This document shows positions 18,322-26,702 of a stretch of 64,000 nt of DNA, one piece after another (position 1 is the stretch's first letter; the number at the start of each line of letters is the position of its first letter). The stretch is taken from assembly GCF_011927835.1 (NCBI RefSeq), contig NZ_JAATJH010000002.1, forward strand, positions 372,001-436,000, given 5' to 3'. The position numbers and the translations under genes are program-made. Origin of the DNA: Neolewinella antarctica. Lineage in GTDB: Bacteria > Bacteroidota > Bacteroidia > Chitinophagales > Saprospiraceae. A model generated the notes under the pieces. That model saw nothing but the letters and a program-made list of their open reading frames with translations. It was not told where the DNA came from and did not search any database.

Positions 18322-18757
18322 ATTCTTGTGTTTCGCGGTGGACCGTTGCTGCAACGCACTCGGAAACAAAAGGTTCTTTTTATTAAGAACTAAACACATT
18401 TTAAACGGAGCTTATTCTCGTAATTAAATGTGGCTCACCGGGAGTGAAAATTATTTCGACGTTGTCCGAGTAGATTCATCACCGACGTGATCTGGACCAG
18501 ATCAGTTAAGTTATCGAAATTTCGCGTTACTTCACTACGTGCGGATTATCTCAACGGGAATAATTGCCTTGGCGAGCCAATTAGGCAACTGGCATACCGC
18601 GGTTTAGAGAATAATAGGACTTTACCTTCCAGCCTTGTTTTAGCCACTTCTGCGCTAGTTGTCACTGACAAAATACTCACTTAGCTATGACTATCCCGAA
18701 GGAGTAGCGCAGCTAAAGTACCAACGTGCCCCAAGTTTATGCTCAGCTACCGCCGCG
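18322..18757. other. Intergenic region with no recognised feature
   Basis: 436 bp between two minus-strand genes. It probably contains the promoter of the efflux operon near its left edge, but no convincing -33/-7 pair, terminator or repeat was seen. Confidence 0.35.
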
Positions 18758-19315
18758 TCAAAAGTCTCCAAAATCGTAAGCAAACCCCAACGTGAAATCA
18801 AGGTGTGGAAAGTCGTTTAGGTAACTGTACTCGGCACCCAATCGCAGCGCCGCTTGCTCAGTCAGCATCAGAACCCCGCCGGCACGGACCCCAAAGCCGA
18901 CGTAAGTATTTCCCTGGCGCTCCAGCGTAGAGAGCGAAGGCCCGACAATAGCTTTGATCTGGTGGATCGCCCCGGAAAGCCCTACGTAAGGAATAAAGCG
19001 CCGGGTTTCGGAGAACACGTAATCTACCCGCGGCCCGATTCGAAACGAGCGTACTTCCAATCCCTCGATCCGGGGTTTGTACTCTACGTAACGGGTATCG
19101 AGGCCCACCGACACGCGGTCAACGGAATAGCTAAGCCCCAGGCCGATGCCATAGTTGGCATCCGTCAGGTCACGGAAGCTAAAATCTGGCGAAAATTGAT
19201 CGTCGAGCGGTACGGACCGAACGATGAACAGCTCCCCCCAGGCCTGCCCCGCCAGGGGAGGGCTTACGGTTGCCGCCAGGAGCAAAAAGACAAAGGGTAG
19301 TTGTTTAAAATGCAT
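18758..19315 (-). CDS. Outer-membrane beta-barrel protein, partner of PagL-like gene
   Basis: 185 residues. The start at 19315 (MHFKQLPFVFLLL) gives a signal peptide ending PLAGQ; the longer frame lacks one. The mature part is a predicted eight-stranded barrel (FRIGPRVDYVFSETRRFIPYVGLSG) ending in FTLGFAYDFGDF with terminal Phe. The start codon overlaps the end of the lipid A deacylase gene by 11 bases, so the two proteins are probably made together. Function beyond an envelope barrel is unknown. Confidence 0.75.
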   Translation of the reverse strand: MHFKQLPFVFLLLAATVSPPLAGQAWGELFIVRSVPLDDQFSPDFSFRDLTDANYGIGLGLSYSVDRVSVGLDTRYVEYKPRIEGLEVRSFRIGPRVDYVFSETRRFIPYVGLSGAIHQIKAIVGPSLSTLERQGNTYVGFGVRAGGVLMLTEQAALRLGAEYSYLNDFPHLDFTLGFAYDFGDF

Positions 19316-20528
19316 TGTATCCAATTGACCATTCGATGTAATCCGCGGCAAACGTCCGCGCTTTAAGCCCCGCCCCGACCACCAGACCATTCCAGACCCG
19401 GTACTGTACCCCAAACCGCTGGTAGTGTACACTCGTGTACTCATACCTGCGGGCTACGTGCACGCCCCAACCCACCACGAACCCCCAACGGTTATACACC
19501 GCTTCGTGGCCCGCAAAAATGCCCAGGCTGTACAAGTTGTTGGGGTTATCTCGGTCAGCTACCGGGACGATATCACGCGGCCCCTCCCCGGTATTATTTG
19601 AGGAATCATAAAATACGTCCGCCTGCACGAGCCAGCGGTTACGGTAGCCGCTCCACCATTTGTAAGCCAGGCCAGTGGTGGAATTGAAGTAGCGTTTGCC
19701 CCCGGAAGTGACCTGCTTGCCACCGATGGCCTGGTAAACGAATAAACCATGGCGAGATGTCCACTCGGGAATGTCGTCACGCTTAAAGGTCGTCGGCCGC
19801 TCCCGCACCAAATGGTGCTTAATTTGCAAATTGGGGCCAATCATGTTCATCCCCTGGTTCGGTAAACTACTCGCCCCGTTACTAAAGTGGATAAACTGAA
19901 ACCCGCCCCTGATGTCTATTGATTCGGATAATTTGTGGCTAGCCCAAAAGCCCAGATCAATAAATACGTTGTTGTAGGAGCCAATTACGTTGTTGAGCGG
20001 GTTAAAATCCGGATTATTGGGCTGGAAATTAAAGCTCAACCCGCCACCAATGTGGTAACCCCACGTCCAGCGCCGCTCCGGTGAAAAGGTTTTTCCCGGA
20101 ATATCGATGTAGCCGAATAGTGCATTCGGCACGCCGAAAACCTCATCGTTGTAGAGTTTAACGCCATAGTACCCCACGCCCCATTCCGGATAGCGCCAAA
20201 GTTGCTGATACACCCGCCGGCCGGTGGTTTGGCTACCCATTCTGAAGTCGATGGATAGGAAACGGGGCCGCTCGACTAAGGCTTTCGGTCCCTCCATCAA
20301 CAGGTTTACGCCCGAAGCGGCGTTTCCGGAAAGCACCGGATAGAAATTATGCTTATTCGCGGATAAGGTGTCCGGCAGCTTTTCGTCGAAATATTCGTAG
20401 AGCGCGCGGGCGGCGGGTCTCGCTACTTCGTCCTGTCCGTTGAGGCTTAGGGAAAGTAATAAGAAGAATGCCAACAACGTACGGCTCGCGAGGGAATATA
20501 TTATGTGCGCGGTAGCTATTACTTTCAT
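19305..20528 (-). CDS. Acyloxyacyl hydrolase / PagL-like lipid A deacylase
   Basis: 407 residues with a signal peptide (LLAFFLLLSLSLNGQ). The barrel contains FQFIHFSNGASSLPNQGMN near residues 210-228, matching the His-x-Ser catalytic region of PagL-type outer-membrane enzymes, which remove acyl chains from lipid A. It is about twice PagL length, as in Bacteroidota acyloxyacyl hydrolases, with an extra N-terminal region of about 60 residues and a longer C-terminus. It ends in WSIGYNAF with a terminal Phe. Translationally coupled to the barrel protein gene at 18758. Confidence 0.75.
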   Translation of the reverse strand: MKVIATAHIIYSLASRTLLAFFLLLSLSLNGQDEVARPAARALYEYFDEKLPDTLSANKHNFYPVLSGNAASGVNLLMEGPKALVERPRFLSIDFRMGSQTTGRRVYQQLWRYPEWGVGYYGVKLYNDEVFGVPNALFGYIDIPGKTFSPERRWTWGYHIGGGLSFNFQPNNPDFNPLNNVIGSYNNVFIDLGFWASHKLSESIDIRGGFQFIHFSNGASSLPNQGMNMIGPNLQIKHHLVRERPTTFKRDDIPEWTSRHGLFVYQAIGGKQVTSGGKRYFNSTTGLAYKWWSGYRNRWLVQADVFYDSSNNTGEGPRDIVPVADRDNPNNLYSLGIFAGHEAVYNRWGFVVGWGVHVARRYEYTSVHYQRFGVQYRVWNGLVVGAGLKARTFAADYIEWSIGYNAF

Positions 20529-20635
20529 ATGGGTCCATTTAAATGAGCGCGGATTTGAGGAATAGAAGTAATTAATTTTACGGTATTAATTTATCACCTC
20601 CTGGAGATTTGCCACTGCTCCGGCTGATTTACTTT

Positions 20636-20652
20636 GCACCAGCGGCCGCGCC
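20636..20652 (+). repeat. Dispersed repeat copy, left arm of an inverted pair
   Basis: GCACCAGCGGCCGCGCC preceded by GATTTACTTT, almost identical to the context at 6463-6491 on the other strand. It is separated by 18 bases from an inverted copy. Confidence 0.65.
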
Positions 20653-20670
20653 CCGTAGTAAACATTATTT

Positions 20671-20687
20671 GGCGCTGACGCAGGTGC
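20671..20687 (-). repeat. Dispersed repeat copy, right arm of the inverted pair
   Basis: GGCGCTGACGCAGGTGC. Its ends pair with the copy at 20636-20652 (GCACC with GGTGC and GCGCC with GGCGC), making a possible cruciform or RNA hairpin. Confidence 0.6.
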
Positions 20688-21032
20688 GGGGGAGGTGGCC
20701 GGGAGCCAAAACGGAAAGGCTAATACGCCAGCACCGAGTACCGTGTGCTCCTCGTTCGCGATGGAATCGCGCGGAAGTGGTAATGGCGTCGTACCCCACA
20801 ACACGAAGTACTGAATCGCACCATTAATTAGCGTATTGATCGTACTACCCTTCAAGGCATCTTGAAATAACTGCGTATCGGTCTTGATTTCCATGAAAGC
20901 GGATTGGTAGTTGAATAAAATGGCCAACCGTGCCGCAAACCAGTTGGGAGCACTAATTCCCCGGCAAGCGCTTGATCTAATGCTTCGCTGAACGGGCTAC
21001 ACTAGTATTTGTGAGGGATGATCGGCGCGGAC

Positions 21033-21072
21033 AAAAAATAAGCCGGCAGTAAACAGACCGTCTACCGCCGGC
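21033..21072 (-). terminator. Rho-independent terminator of the SDR gene
   Basis: On the minus strand a GCCGGC...GCCGGC hairpin (arms at 21042-21050 and 21064-21072) is followed by TTATTTTTT. It starts 11 bases after the stop codon of the dehydrogenase gene. Confidence 0.75.
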
Positions 21073-21082
21073 CACAAATCAT

Positions 21083-21856
21083 CTACTCCAACACCTGCTC
21101 ACCACCACCATTCACAAAAATGGTCTGGCCACTGACCCACTCCGATACCGGGGAGGCGAAGTAGAGCATCGCCCCGGCAATGTCGTCGGACGTGCCCAAC
21201 CGTTTAATCGGCGTATGCGCCAGCATGGTCTTTTCGATCTCCGGCGTCAGGACTGATTCCAGCGCGGCGGTACGGGTAGCGCCCGGCCCGACACAGTTGA
21301 TTCGTACCTCCGGCCCAAAGTCGTGCGCAAGGTTAGCGGCCATGTGGTTGAGGGCGGCTTTAGAGCTCGCGTAGCCACTCATGTTGGGGCTCTTGTTGAT
21401 GCTCGACATGGACGTGGTGATCACAATCGAACCGTAGCCGCCGTCCTTCATGTGCGGTACACAGAGTTGGCACAAGCGCCAGGTGCTGAACACGTTAAGC
21501 TGAAAGTCGCGCTCAAAGTCTTTACGGTCAATCTTAAACGGGTTCTCCCGGCCACCGCCACCACCACCGGCGTTAGCGATCAGAATGTCGATTCCGCCCA
21601 GGTCTTTTACGGTGCGGTCTACAAGATTTACGAGTTGGTCGTCTTCCAGTATGTTACAGGAAACGGCAAGTGCTTTTACACCGAGTTCACGAATCTCGGC
21701 GGCGGTTTTTTCGGCATCCGCTAGTTTGAAGTCTCCGATGGAAATGTTGGCGCCCGCCTTGGCCAGCATGACGGCCGTAGCCTTGCCAATGCCGTTGGCG
21801 CCGCCGGTTACGATGGCAGTCTTACCGCTGAGGTCGAATAATTTTGAGAAGTCCAT
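21083..21856 (-). CDS. SDR-family NAD(P)-dependent oxidoreductase
   Basis: 257 residues with all classical short-chain dehydrogenase landmarks: cofactor motif TGGANGIG near residue 18, NAGG near 95, catalytic Ser in ITTSMSS near 147, and YASSK (Tyr/Lys) near 162-166. An unusual GGGGGG run follows the NAG motif. Asp in IGDFKL after beta-2 suggests NAD preference. It resembles 7-alpha-hydroxysteroid or 3-oxoacyl dehydrogenases, but the substrate is not predictable. It ends with its own terminator, so is a single-gene unit. Confidence 0.88.
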   Translation of the reverse strand: MDFSKLFDLSGKTAIVTGGANGIGKATAVMLAKAGANISIGDFKLADAEKTAAEIRELGVKALAVSCNILEDDQLVNLVDRTVKDLGGIDILIANAGGGGGGRENPFKIDRKDFERDFQLNVFSTWRLCQLCVPHMKDGGYGSIVITTSMSSINKSPNMSGYASSKAALNHMAANLAHDFGPEVRINCVGPGATRTAALESVLTPEIEKTMLAHTPIKRLGTSDDIAGAMLYFASPVSEWVSGQTIFVNGGGEQVLE

Positions 21857-22113
21857 TATTAAGAATTTTTAGGATTAAGAAAATATGTTTGAAGCATCGC
21901 CGAGAATAAACGAGATAAATAATTATACTGCTTTATTGGTGTAATAATCACTGTATCAATGGCCTGAAATTATTAGCTGCTCTCAGCGACACAGCGTCCA
22001 CAATCAATCGGCGAGATCCCAAATATACATATTTAACCTAAAGTTCAGAAACTAAAGAACTAAAAATCTGTGCTGTGTAGGCATGACGCTATCATTTTCA
22101 AACTAGAGAGGCT

Positions 22114-22196
22114 TGAATAATTATGAATACCGATCTACGGGCGTCGGCTACCGCCTTGGTTCCGTGCCCGGCAGAATCAACAAGCCGCCCAAATAA
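22114..22196 (+). pseudogene. Remnant of the C-terminus of an outer-membrane barrel gene
   Basis: One frame reads NTDLR, and after a one-base shift the next reads GVGYRLGSVPGRINKPPK and a stop. The intact barrel protein at 3333-3926 ends FDLRLNFSVGYRFGSVLGRVKAKNK in the same order. No upstream barrel sequence remains, so this is a frameshifted gene tail in the 378-bp gap before the helicase gene. Confidence 0.55.
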
Positions 22197-22234
22197 TAGA
22201 TTGACCAAAGACCAAAGACCCCAAACCCCTTCCT

Positions 22235-23545
22235 TCACCGCCGCATCATCTCATAATACTCCACCACCGCCGGGTCGATCATCACGTCCCGCGGCGTCAA
22301 CGGCCGGCGCAGCACGATGCCCTCCAAAGTCCGGCAGCGAGATAAGGCTACGTACGTCTGCCCGTGCTCGAATGCGCCACCGCTTCCCAAGTCGATAATG
22401 ATTCGGTCGAACGTCTTGCCCTGCGACTTGTGAATCGTCACCGCCCAGGCCAACCGAACGGGGATCTGCTTGAATTTCCCCATCGACTCCGTACCGATTT
22501 TCGTCAGGTCCGCGTCGTCGGCTTTGTAGCGGATAATGTCCCACTCCTCGTAACCGACTTCGATGTCCGCCGTCTTTCCGTCTTCTTTGATGGTGATGAT
22601 GACCGATTCCGGCTTGCATTCCTTCACCGTGCCGATCGTTCCGTTGACGTACTTGCGGTCGGTGTCGTTGCGCACGGTCATGACTTGTGCACCAACCTTT
22701 AGCTTTAGCGCACCCGGGACGGGGAACAGGTTTTCCTTAAACGAACCGGTGACTTTCGCCACGTACAGCATCTCCGGGTTTTGGTTTTCGGCCAGCGCCG
22801 TGACGTTGATTTTATTGACGGTTGCATTACGAGCGGCGAGCGTGAGGTAATTATCTCCTTCCTCCACGGTAAAATCCTCGACGTGGCGCTCGTTCAGGCT
22901 TTCCAGTTCTTCGTAGTCCATCGTTGCGTTGCGGATCGCCTCCAGCAGCCGTAAAAAGTGGGTCGAGTCCTGTCGGTAAACCTGCTGTAGTTCGATCATT
23001 TCCAGGTCGATGTAGTCCAGACAGGGCGCGGCGAAAAAGTAGGCGCTCGAATATTTTAAGCTGAACCAGTTCCGCTCTTCCTGCGTGCTCACGACGGGTG
23101 GCAATTGGTACAAATCCCCAAAAAAGATCACCTGCACGCCGCCGAAGGGCTTGCCGCTGTCCCGGTTAATCTTCAGCGCGTAGTCGATCGCCATCATCAT
23201 GTCCGCACGGACCATGCTGATTTCGTCGATGACCAAGGTTTCGAGGTTCAGAAATAGGCGCTTGTAGCGGCGGTTGGGCCGTACGTCCTTCTTTTGTAGT
23301 AAGCGGGGTGGAAAGCCAAACAGGCTGTGGATCGTCTGCCCGCCCACGTTCAGCGCCGCCACGCCGGTGGGTGCCACGACGACGACGTTTTTCTGCGTGC
23401 TGCGCCGGAAAATTTGCAGCAGGGTAGATTTGCCCGTCCCGGCCCGCCCGGTAATGAATAGGTTCGCGCCGGCTTCCATCCGTTCGAGGGCGTAATTAAA
23501 ATCGTCGGAGAGAATGAGCGGTTCGAGGGCGGTGGGGTTTTCCAT
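22235..23545 (-). CDS. Pif1/RecD-like superfamily 1 DNA helicase
   Basis: 436 residues. Walker A is GRAGTGKSTLL near 33-43, Walker B VIDEISMVRADM near 108-119, with an Arg/Gln-containing motif III (GDLYQLPPV) near 146 and motif VI-type TIHKSQGKTFDRIIIDL near 380. Short Pif1-like helicases of this form are common in Bacteroidota and unwind DNA 5' to 3', for example at G-quadruplexes or stalled forks. No partner genes adjoin it. Confidence 0.87.
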   Translation of the reverse strand: MENPTALEPLILSDDFNYALERMEAGANLFITGRAGTGKSTLLQIFRRSTQKNVVVVAPTGVAALNVGGQTIHSLFGFPPRLLQKKDVRPNRRYKRLFLNLETLVIDEISMVRADMMMAIDYALKINRDSGKPFGGVQVIFFGDLYQLPPVVSTQEERNWFSLKYSSAYFFAAPCLDYIDLEMIELQQVYRQDSTHFLRLLEAIRNATMDYEELESLNERHVEDFTVEEGDNYLTLAARNATVNKINVTALAENQNPEMLYVAKVTGSFKENLFPVPGALKLKVGAQVMTVRNDTDRKYVNGTIGTVKECKPESVIITIKEDGKTADIEVGYEEWDIIRYKADDADLTKIGTESMGKFKQIPVRLAWAVTIHKSQGKTFDRIIIDLGSGGAFEHGQTYVALSRCRTLEGIVLRRPLTPRDVMIDPAVVEYYEMMRR

Positions 23546-23685
23546 GGTTCGCGAAGATACGGTGGGCGGGGCGTGGTAAGACGGTCTTAAGCCGCTTTCC
23601 TAAAGGTCTCGTAAAGCTTTGTCGGGCACTGGCACGGAGACTTTATTTAGGCGTTCCTTTGCCCCGCGCCAAATAGTAACACATC

Positions 23686-24222
23686 ATGGTCCGTTTTCTT
23701 CTGCTCGCCTTTTTTTGCTGTTTGTCCACCGCTTCCTTTGCGCAGCTGCGGGTCGACGCTAAGATTAACGTCGGCTCTCTAGTTACCGGTGGCATCAACG
23801 TGTCTGGTGACGCCATGGTCGATCCGAATCTTTCCGTAGCGGTCGGCCTGGCCTACGCGACCACAAAATTTAGTCTGAACGATGAAGAGTTCCGCCGCCG
23901 GGGTGCTCGCCTGATTCCCGAAGTGCGCTACTACGTTAGCCCTAGCCTGGGCGCGGACCGGTTCTTCGTCGGCGCTTACGGTAAGGTCGTACTCGTCAGG
24001 GCGGAAGAAATCGGTGCCGACCTGTTGTTAAGCGGCACCCGTGGCGTGCTTGGTGTTCTGATGGGCTACAAGTGGGTCTCCGAGCGGGGCATCGTTATCG
24101 AAACCAATGCCGGCCTCGGGCGGGGCACTTTCTTTGGTGCGCGCGATCTGTCTTCGCGCGCCTTCGGCTTTGCGAGTTCGTTTGATTTGCGTTTGGGTAT
24201 TTTGGCGGGCTACCGGTTCTAA
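23686..24222 (+). CDS. Small outer-membrane beta-barrel protein, paralogue of 3333-3926
   Basis: 178 residues with a signal peptide (LLLAFFCCLSTASFAQ). The LIPEVRYY block and the closing FDLRLGILAGYRF match the paralogue, and the terminal Phe is a barrel signal. A promoter-like CCTTTGCCCCGCGCC lies about 30 bases upstream, with the first transcribed bases again GC-rich, as in the dispersed repeat. Function unknown. Confidence 0.72.
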   Translation: MVRFLLLAFFCCLSTASFAQLRVDAKINVGSLVTGGINVSGDAMVDPNLSVAVGLAYATTKFSLNDEEFRRRGARLIPEVRYYVSPSLGADRFFVGAYGKVVLVRAEEIGADLLLSGTRGVLGVLMGYKWVSERGIVIETNAGLGRGTFFGARDLSSRAFGFASSFDLRLGILAGYRF

Positions 24223-24231
24223 TGTTTTTAT

Positions 24232-24248
24232 TGCGCGGTCGCGGGTGC
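24232..24248 (-). repeat. Dispersed repeat copy, intergenic, promoter-like
   Basis: TGCGCGGTCGCGGGTGC followed by AAAG, so the minus strand reads CAACTTTGCACCCGCGAC with TTGGGC about 20 bases earlier. This resembles a minus-strand promoter, yet no minus-strand gene follows; it points into the 3' end of the barrel gene. Confidence 0.7.
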
Positions 24249-24654
24249 AAAGTTGATGGTATTTTGCCCAAGTAGCGTACGGGAGCTTCAATTTAGGCTA
24301 CTTTTTTGATAATGCTTTCGCAGCTATTGGGGCAATGTTAGGAACGGGCTGCGCTGCTGATTTATTTAAGTTTACTCGGGACTGCCTGCCGTGTGAAAAT
24401 GTTTGATCGCTTACGTCTGTACCGGCACAGAGAGATAATCCACTCATAAATAGTTGGCTTAGGTATTATGATATTGCACAATAAGTCTTTCTCTTTAATA
24501 GAGAAGCGATCTCAGAAAGGCTAACAACCCATAGGGTGTAATTCAGATTGTCGCTTATGAAATATTGAGTGAATAGAAGACTTTTAGCGGACATCAAGTG
24601 TTTGTTGGGCCTCAAGTTAAATAGCGTATTTGAAGATACGACAATATGAATTAT

Positions 24655-24856
24655 ACCTAACCCCATACTACTGGATATTTTCTCCCGGACGCTTGGAGGA
24701 CCTCAACAATTTCGCCTTCGGCTTCACGGCGGAGGACGTCCCAAGGTCCTCAAATAAGATTTTGGAACCTTGGAGCGTCTCGAAACCAAAGCGTAGTGAA
24801 GAGTTTCGAGTCCTCCAAGCGTTCGATTTGAAATGTCTAATAGTGTGACCTAACCC
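24655..24856. mobile_element. 184-bp MITE-like element with 9-bp target duplication (copy 1)
   Basis: The element (24664-24847) is flanked by perfect 9-bp direct repeats ACCTAACCC at 24655-24663 and 24848-24856. Ends are CATACTACTGGATATTTTC and, inverted, CACACTATTAGACATTTC. Inside are two hairpins, one around CGCCTTCGGCTTCACGG and one around CTCGAAACCAAAGCGTAG. No coding capacity. Copy 2 at 44118-44301 has the same length in opposite orientation. Confidence 0.85.
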
Positions 24857-24898
24857 ATACATTATGCGTATAATAATGATCCGTTCAAATGGACAGGA

Positions 24899-25459
24899 TT
24901 GTTCCACGTCGAGGTTACCGAAACGGACGAAGTTTACCAAATCGCTGGAGAAAAAGGAATTGCCCACCTAGATCCTCAAGACCCACCTCGGCGGAGGGCT
25001 AATAAAAAAAAGGGGCTCGGTAACTTCGCCAACGACCGACCGGGAATAATGGGAACGATCGGACGTGAGACGGGCCTAGTACGTTTGCACGTCCGACAGC
25101 GCACGACAAAAGTAGAAGTCCAGAGCAAGTTAGCCGAGCAACGAATCATGAGAGGAAGTTGCCATACTGATGAGCATCTAGCTTACTGGAAGCTCGCTGA
25201 TTTAGGCGTTCATCACGCAACCGTCTGTCACCATATTAAAGAATGGGCTAAAGACGATGATGGAGATGGAATTAATGAGGTATATACTAATACGGCGGAA
25301 GGATTTTGGACTGGACTACGCAATTTTCTGAGACCTTTCAGAGGCGTTAGCAAACACTATCTTTGGCATTACGTCGGCATGCATCAGTGGTTTCATGATA
25401 CTAAAATTGTCACGAGTGAATTTATCCAAGCAACGGCTTTCACCCCTCAAAATACATGA
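24899..25459 (+). pseudogene. IS1595/ISXO2-type transposase, N-terminally truncated
   Basis: About 190 residues corresponding to the catalytic half of ISXO2-like transposases: FHVEVTETDEVYQ for the first acidic motif, CHTDEHLAYWKL for the second, and YTNTAEGFWTGLRNFLRPF near the end. The normal zinc-ribbon and helix-turn-helix N-terminus (about 100 residues) is missing. The open frame reaches back only to about 24854, next to copy 1 of the 184-bp element. No terminal inverted repeats were found. I read it as a dead insertion sequence whose start was lost. Confidence 0.7.
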
Positions 25460-25563
25460 GCCAAAGAAATAAATTTAAATGCATATCCTGGGGGGGTGTA
25501 TTGTATTATTCTAAAATTCGCCGATGGATCAGAGAGTCAAACTTCTAAATTTGTAATTGTACG

Positions 25564-26184
25564 ATGATGAGAAAACATATTATTATCTTATTTCTGCTAG
25601 CAACGCTGGGTCAATTAGATGCTCAATCAAAATACGAATTGAGTGGAAATGTCGAATACGGAATTTCAAGAATCGAAGGTAGACACATTTCCAACAAGTT
25701 CACTTGGGGTAACACAGCTTTGGTAGGTTTGTACTACCAAACCAGTGAGAAGACAAACTCTTTTGTATTAGGATTTGGCTACAGGTATTTTTCCACTGTT
25801 AATTCTTTCAACGATCTCTCCATTGGTCGATCTTCCGTTCGACTTGAATTAGGGTTTAAACGTACAATACTTGCGAAAAAATTATTCGGTACCGTTTCTG
25901 TTTATGGTGACAGATTAGTTGCAACTTCCGCAAATTCGGATGACGCAAGAATCAGTAGCGATTTAGAAGCCTTCTCTAAAAACTATGAAGCGGGGTCAGT
26001 CGTAAGACTTTACTGGAATATTGCAAGCTTTGTAAAGGTCGCTGAAAAAAGGTCTGTTTTGCTTAGTATTGGTTACGAGTTTGGTTTTTCTAACTTGTAT
26101 GACCGGTATTTTAACTATTTGTCAGCAACGGCATTACCTATTCGAAGTAGGTCAATCAGGGCTGGCATCTCAGTGGGTCTGTAG
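25564..26184 (+). CDS. Predicted outer-membrane protein of unknown function
   Basis: 206 residues with a signal peptide (IIILFLLATLGQLDAQ) and alternating polar/aromatic strands (TNSFVLGFGYRYFSTV, SVLLSIGYEFGFSNLYDRYF), suggesting a small barrel. Its base composition is clearly more AT-rich than flanking genes, and it lies directly after the transposase remnant, so it may have been acquired with that element. It ends RAGISVGL, lacking the classic terminal Phe. No recognised family. Confidence 0.65.
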   Translation: MMRKHIIILFLLATLGQLDAQSKYELSGNVEYGISRIEGRHISNKFTWGNTALVGLYYQTSEKTNSFVLGFGYRYFSTVNSFNDLSIGRSSVRLELGFKRTILAKKLFGTVSVYGDRLVATSANSDDARISSDLEAFSKNYEAGSVVRLYWNIASFVKVAEKRSVLLSIGYEFGFSNLYDRYFNYLSATALPIRSRSIRAGISVGL

Positions 26185-26262
26185 TTTGTTGACAATGAAT
26201 CGAGAGCTTCACTCCTACTCAATCTCCAAGTTCTTCCCGGTCCCCGCTACCTTACCCCCCAA

Positions 26263-26694
26263 ATGAAAAAGAAAGAAACCGCCCGCATAAAATCCCGCCG
26301 CCCCGCAGTGCTCGCCCACGCCGAATCCGTTCGCACCGATTACCAATCCGGCGATCTCAACCCCAAACGAACTACCGGTGGTTTAGGCTACGTGATCCAC
26401 GAGCGGGGCGATGGCCGCCAACTTCTGCGCGGCGAACGGGTGCAAGTCCTTTACGTAGGCTTACTCTCCGCGACCGGAGAAGTATTCGACGATAATTTTG
26501 CCTCCGGTAAGCCCTTTCGCTTCCACCTCGGTAATGGCGAGGTAATTGACGGCTGGGATGTTGGTATTGCGCTCATGCGGCGGGGTGACCGCGCTACGCT
26601 GTTTATCCCACCCGCTTTAGGCTACGGAAAAGATGGTTATCCGCCAGAGATTCCGGGTGATAGCGAGTTAGTCTTTTACGTTGAGTTGGTTTAA
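26263..26694 (+). CDS. FKBP-type peptidyl-prolyl cis-trans isomerase
   Basis: 143 residues. The FKBP core begins near residue 58 (ERVQVLYVGLLSATGEVFDD) and includes FHLGNGEVIDGWDVGIALMRRGDRATLFIPPALGYG, with the active-site Trp and Tyr at their usual places, ending ELVFYVEL. About 50 basic residues precede it and there is no signal peptide, so it seems cytoplasmic. It catalyses proline isomerisation during folding. It converges on the S9 peptidase gene with an 8-base gap. Confidence 0.9.
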   Translation: MKKKETARIKSRRPAVLAHAESVRTDYQSGDLNPKRTTGGLGYVIHERGDGRQLLRGERVQVLYVGLLSATGEVFDDNFASGKPFRFHLGNGEVIDGWDVGIALMRRGDRATLFIPPALGYGKDGYPPEIPGDSELVFYVELV

Positions 26695-26702
26695 CCAATC
26701 AA

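Larger units (their letters stand above)
20586..20894 (-). pseudogene. Small membrane protein gene with C-terminus apparently replaced by repeats
   Basis: The first 60 residues (MEIKTDTQLFQDALKGS..., INGAIQYFVLWG, SIANEEHTVLGAGVLAF) look like a conserved small membrane protein whose second membrane helix should follow. Instead the frame runs into PAPASAP and GARPLVQS, which are translations of two copies of the dispersed repeat arranged head to head (20636-20652 and 20671-20687), then stops. I interpret this as a gene truncated at the repeat pair. The start at 20894 is preferred over 20927 for its clean N-terminus. Function unknown. Confidence 0.5.

Noticed and set aside
24664-25459. Complete IS1595 insertion sequence including the 184-bp element as its left end
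   Set aside because: The 184-bp element has its own terminal repeats and 9-bp duplication on both sides, so it ends before the transposase remnant.
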